Assembly (NCBI RefSeq): GCF_002343915.1
Contig: NZ_NETK01000001.1
Span: 5,780,001 to 5,844,000, forward strand
Source of the DNA: Nannocystis exedens
Lineage (GTDB): Bacteria; Myxococcota_A; Polyangia; Nannocystales; Nannocystaceae
Length of the DNA: 64,000 nt
Direction: 5' to 3'
The stretch's first letter is position 1. Each line of letters begins with the position of its first letter. Of this stretch, positions 60,786-64,000 are shown one piece after another. A model generated the notes under the pieces. That model was given only the letters and a program-made list of their open reading frames with translations. It had not been told where the DNA came from and searched no databases. A program made the position numbers and the translations under genes.

Positions 60786-61499
60786 TCACGCCAGCCCCAC
60801 GAGCGCGAGGGCGACGCAGGCGAACAGCACCCCGAGCTCGATGCGGCCGCTCGCGCGGGCCGACAGGCGCTTGCGGAAGCCGCCGCCGGCGAGGTTGCCG
60901 GCGAGGATCGCCAGCGCCAGCACGGCCGACGCCACCACCGTCTCGCCGGTGACCAGGCCGCCGAGCCCGTAGGCGGCGATCCGCCCGACGTGCATGGCGA
61001 CGGCGGCGGCGGCCGCGGTGGCGACGTAGGCCGCCCCGGTCAGCCCGGCCGACTGCAGCAGCGCCCCGAGGGCCAGGCCGGCGCTGCCGGTCGTCGCCGC
61101 CATCGCGCCGATCGCCGCGCCCGCGGGCACCAGCGCGGCCGCGGGCGGGCGCGGCAGCCACCAACCGAGCGCGCGCGCCAGGGCCAGCCCGCTGGTCAGC
61201 ACCAGCAGCAGCTGCAGCACCGCCGGCGGCATGGCGACCACCAGCAGCCCGCCGAGCGCGCTGCCGGGCAGGGCCCCGAGCGCGAAGGGGGCGGCGAACC
61301 GGCGGTCGACGTCGCCGCGGCCGAGGGCCCAGCGGTGCAGGTTGCCGATCAAGAGCGCCGGCGACGACAGCGCCAGCGCCTCCGCCGGGCTCATCCGCAG
61401 CGACAGCGCGAGGATCAAAAACACCCCGCCGCCCAGGCCGGCGACGGTCGTCAGCCAACCCGCGACCCATCCCAGCAACAGCAGCAGCCCGATCTCCAC
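60786..61499 (-). CDS. TauE/SafE-family membrane exporter
   Basis: About 237 residues from GTG 61499, chosen because AGGGAGGT lies 6 bases upstream; an ATG at 61541 has no such site. Seven to eight TM helices; both halves carry the family pattern (GWVAGWLTTVAGLGGGVFLI near the start, and GAMAATTGSAGLALGALL in the second half). TauE/SafE proteins move sulfite, sulfoacetate or other organosulfur anions. Divergent from a LysR gene that likely controls it. Confidence 0.88.
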   Translation of the reverse strand: MEIGLLLLLGWVAGWLTTVAGLGGGVFLILALSLRMSPAEALALSSPALLIGNLHRWALGRGDVDRRFAAPFALGALPGSALGGLLVVAMPPAVLQLLLVLTSGLALARALGWWLPRPPAAALVPAGAAIGAMAATTGSAGLALGALLQSAGLTGAAYVATAAAAAVAMHVGRIAAYGLGGLVTGETVVASAVLALAILAGNLAGGGFRKRLSARASGRIELGVLFACVALALVGLA

Positions 61500-61553
61500 G
61501 ACGCGACCTCCCTGGGCCTGGTGTAGTGCCGAGACCACCATCCGCCCAATCGA

Positions 61554-61575
61554 ATCTTCGGAAGACTGCTATAAA
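61554..61575 (+). promoter_or_regulatory. LysR control region
   Basis: The gap between the exporter and lysR has TCTTC-G-GAAGA (61554-61564) followed by TATAAA (61570-61575), which could be the minus-10 of lysR. The palindrome fits a LysR-type site and would serve both divergent genes. Confidence 0.5.
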
Positions 61576-61583
61576 GAAATCTG

Positions 61584-62432
61584 ATGATCGACGAGCTGCG
61601 TCACTTCCTGCTCATCGTCGAGCTCGGCACCTTCACCGAGGCCGCGCGACGGGCGCATTTGTCCCAACCGGCCCTCACGGCCTCGATCCAGCGGCTCGAG
61701 GGCGCCTTCGGGGCCCGGCTGCTCGACCGCGGCCCGGGCGGGGCGACGCCGACGGCCGCCGGGGCGGCGCTGGTGACGCGCGCCACCGCCGTGCTGGCGG
61801 CGCTCGACGACGCGAAGCGGGCGGTGGCGGAGATCGAAGGCCTGCACGCCGGCGAGGTGCGGGTCGGCGCGGGCGCGACGGCGTGCACCTACCTGCTGCC
61901 GCCGACGCTGGCGCTGTACCGCGCCGAGCACCCGGGCGTGCGGTTCTTGCTGCGCGAGGCCAACACCGACGAGGTGCTCGACGCGCTCCACCGCGGCGAC
62001 CTCGACCTCGGCGTGATCACCACCGACCGCGGCGAGCCGTGGTTCGTCGACGAGCTGATCCTGGTCGCCGCGCCCGAGCTGCCCGACCCGACGCACGCCC
62101 CGTTCGTGACGTTCGCCCGCGGCACCACCTCGCGCGAGCTGCTCGAGCGCCACTTCCCCGCGGCGGAGATCGTGATGGAGCTCGGCAGCATCGCCTCGGT
62201 CAAGGGCAACGTGCGCGCGGGCATCGGCGTCGCGCTGATCAGCCGCGCCTCGGCCCGCCACGACCTGTCGCAGGGTCGTTTGGTGGAGGTGCCCGACCCG
62301 CGGACCCCGATCGCCCGCCCGCTGCACCTGGTCCACCGCGGCATCGACCGCCTGCCGCCCGCCGCCGCCCGCCTGCGCGAGCTGCTGCTGGCCCACCCGC
62401 CGGACCGCCCGCCGCCGCGGCGCGCGAGCTGA
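61584..62432 (+). CDS. LysR-family transcriptional regulator
   Basis: 282 residues. HTH: LRHFLLIVELGTFTEAARRAHLSQPALTASIQRLEGAFGARLLDR (landmark). The co-inducer domain starts GEVRVGAGATACTYLLPP. Close to the CysL/CynR-like group. Divergent from the TauE-type exporter, which it probably regulates in response to a sulfur compound or anion. Confidence 0.93.
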   Translation: MIDELRHFLLIVELGTFTEAARRAHLSQPALTASIQRLEGAFGARLLDRGPGGATPTAAGAALVTRATAVLAALDDAKRAVAEIEGLHAGEVRVGAGATACTYLLPPTLALYRAEHPGVRFLLREANTDEVLDALHRGDLDLGVITTDRGEPWFVDELILVAAPELPDPTHAPFVTFARGTTSRELLERHFPAAEIVMELGSIASVKGNVRAGIGVALISRASARHDLSQGRLVEVPDPRTPIARPLHLVHRGIDRLPPAAARLRELLLAHPPDRPPPRRAS

Positions 62433-62878
62433 AGTCTTGTCCAGCGCCGCGGTGGGATCGCGGCAGGGAGAGCTTCGACCGACGCCCGCGCGCACGGACG
62501 TCCCAGGGAGCTCGCGGGGTGTTCGCGCGGCGAACCGCACCGCGGGTGCGGCGGGACGGCTCTCGAGGATTTGCAGAGATATCGCCTCGGGTTTGCCGTC
62601 CGAGCCGACGACGCATTCGGCGGCGACGGTTGGATGGCAAAGAGGCGGCGATGCCCCTGGTCGGTGCGTCCTTCGCCGATGAATTGCCGCGGGGGCAATC
62701 GCGGCGGTCATGGCTTCTGCCTGGCCGACGCACGCGACCCCGACGGGGCAGGCGGGGGCGACCGACTGGCGATGCTTGGCGCCGGGAAGGGCCGATGCGC
62801 GAGGCGCCGGATGGGCCGCGAGCGCCTCGGCGCGGCGAGCTCGAGCGAGGAATGACGTGTCCCGAAGAGCATGTCACC
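62433..62878. other. intergenic region with dispersed palindrome at its end
   Basis: 446 bases, no credible gene. At 62869-62888 is a palindrome with perfect 7-base arms GCATGTC / GACATGC; a degenerate GACGTGTCCCG copy lies just before (62854). The second arm overlaps the first codons of the next gene. Confidence 0.5.
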
Positions 62879-64000
62879 ATGGACATGCGCGGCGGGCTTG
62901 CGCGCGGGCCCCGGCTGGTCGAGACTGGGCTGGTGTCGCGCAATTTTTGGGTCGGCGTCGCGGTCGCGCTGGTGCTGCTGGCGATCGCGGTGTGGGCGTT
63001 GCTCGAGCGGCCGGAGCCGGGGCCGGCGAGGGCGGGGGAGCGGCCGGACCGGGCCGCCCGGGCGGCCGCGATCGCCGACGAGCGGACGGCGGCGCGGGCC
63101 CGCGGCGAGATCGACGTCTCGCCCTGCTCGGCCGCGGGGCGGGTGTTCGACGCGAACAGCGGGCGAGGCCTCGAGGGCGCGGTGGTCATGCTGCGGCCGA
63201 AGGGCCTCGGCGCGCCCGTCGAGTCGGGCGACACGGGCGCGCCGATCACCGCGCGCACCGACGCCTCGGGCGACTGGTCGGTGCCGCTGGTGCGGCCCGG
63301 TCACTACATCCTCAGCGCCTCGGCCGCCGGCTATTTGCCATATGTCCGCAAGGACCTGTCGCTCCAGGCAGGTACCGCCCACGCCGGCCTCGACGCCGCG
63401 CTGGTCCCCGGCGGGCACGCGCTGCGCGGCAGCGTGACCGACATCGGCGGCGGCCCGGTCGAGGGCGCGATCGTCAGCGTCGACCGCAAGGGCGAGGGCA
63501 ACGTGATCCAGTTCAGCCGCGCCTCGTTCCCGGCCGTCAGCGACGCCGAGGGCCGGTTCGCGGTGCAGGTCGACGACGGCCTGTATCAGGTCACCGCCTG
63601 GCACGCCGACTACACCGGCGACAGCGAGGCCGTCGACGTCGCGGGCGGCCCGCGCTCGGTCGAGCTGCGGCTGGTGCCGGCGGCCTCGGTCGAGGGCACG
63701 GTGCGCGCCGTCCCGGGCGACGCTCCGGTCGAGGGCGCGATCGTCAGCGTCGGCGAGCTCGGCGGGCTCGCCGGCGCCTCGGCGGTCAGCGACGCGCGCG
63801 GCCGGTTCCGCCTCGGCGGGCTGGCCTCGGGCCCGCACACGCTGTGGGCCGCGGCGGCCGGGCACGCCTCGCGCGAGCCGGCGAAGGTGGAGCTGGGGAT
63901 CGGCGAGTCGCTCACGGGGGTCGAGCTCCGCGTCGAGCGGGCGTTCAAGATCTCGGGCTTTGTCGCCCCGAAGGACGACCCGCGCAAGGCGCTCGACGGC
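62879..64000 (+). CDS. membrane-anchored protein with carboxypeptidase-regulatory-like repeats (partial)
   Basis: Open from ATG 62879 to the window end (374 codons). One TM helix (VGVAVALVLLAIAVWALL) near residue 30, then three or more beta-sandwich repeats of the CarboxypepD_reg type: GRVFDANSGRGLEGAVVML, GSVTDIGGGPVEGAIVSV, GTVRAVPGDAPVEGAIVSV, each followed by DAxGxFxV/L. Start is uncertain: the first codons lie in a dispersed palindrome, and GTG at about 62932 directly before the TM is plausible. Surface or periplasmic scaffold; role unknown. Confidence 0.8.
   Translation, partial: MDMRGGLARGPRLVETGLVSRNFWVGVAVALVLLAIAVWALLERPEPGPARAGERPDRAARAAAIADERTAARARGEIDVSPCSAAGRVFDANSGRGLEGAVVMLRPKGLGAPVESGDTGAPITARTDASGDWSVPLVRPGHYILSASAAGYLPYVRKDLSLQAGTAHAGLDAALVPGGHALRGSVTDIGGGPVEGAIVSVDRKGEGNVIQFSRASFPAVSDAEGRFAVQVDDGLYQVTAWHADYTGDSEAVDVAGGPRSVELRLVPAASVEGTVRAVPGDAPVEGAIVSVGELGGLAGASAVSDARGRFRLGGLASGPHTLWAAAAGHASREPAKVELGIGESLTGVELRVERAFKISGFVAPKDDPRKALDG

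Overview
The window is about 64 kb of very GC-rich DNA, with G or C at most third codon positions. Gene content points to a myxobacterium (Myxococcota), possibly of the Nannocystis/sterol-making group; this is inference, since no rRNA or marker gene is present. Supporting signs are a giant three-part Ser/Thr kinase-ATPase-histidine kinase, a second Ser/Thr kinase with a long TPR-like tail, a Cys-rich secreted protein ending in a MYXO-CTERM-like tail, many small lipoproteins, and an ERG24-like sterol reductase.

Layout. 1-5.0 kb: type VI secretion accessory genes (partial gene, FHA-DUF4123 adaptor, unknown partner; facing them VgrG and an M23 peptidase that may be its cargo). 5.4-8.0 kb: thioredoxin-like lipoprotein, an effector-associated-domain-like membrane protein and a kelch-like protein. 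8.0-14.8 kb: a complete tripartite RND efflux system (TolC, RND pump, membrane fusion lipoprotein) with a divergent TetR regulator and a candidate operator. 15.4-22.4 kb: the 1998-residue sensor followed by two response regulators, each start overlapping the previous stop. 22.6-31.5 kb: assorted metabolic, lipoprotein and regulatory genes, a decayed LysR gene, and a MarR gene with a clear promoter/operator. 32.3-43.2 kb: Cys-rich protein, a 54-bp tandem array, GST, NudC, sterol reductase, aldo/keto reductase, TPR kinase and a lipoprotein. 43.4-53.1 kb: a ribosomal-peptide (RiPP) gene cluster. 53.1-64 kb: duplicated small membrane genes, an NtrC-type two-component system, HAD hydrolase, a repeat protein, an apparently circularly permuted C15-peptidase-like protein, a TauE exporter with divergent LysR, and the start of a surface protein.

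Most notable is the RiPP cluster. Four short precursors share a leader (…LVDLDDLRAAF[GA]G) and end in an invariant MCPSW. They are followed by a ComQ/polyprenyl-synthase-like enzyme with both Asp-rich motifs, a metallo-beta-lactamase-fold protein, a 121-residue unknown helical protein, a split LanB-type dehydratase (two overlapping genes) and a C39-peptidase ABC exporter. A ComQ-like enzyme next to precursors with a C-terminal Trp suggests an isoprenylated peptide resembling the Bacillus ComX pheromone, here combined with lanthipeptide-type dehydration and double-Gly export. I know of no described system with this combination, but cannot search.

A second unusual feature is a dispersed short palindrome, consensus ATGTCC-N4-GGACAT with a CATGCTC-N-GAGCATG variant. 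It occurs more than 20 times between genes and also inside reading frames, including the RiPP dehydratase.
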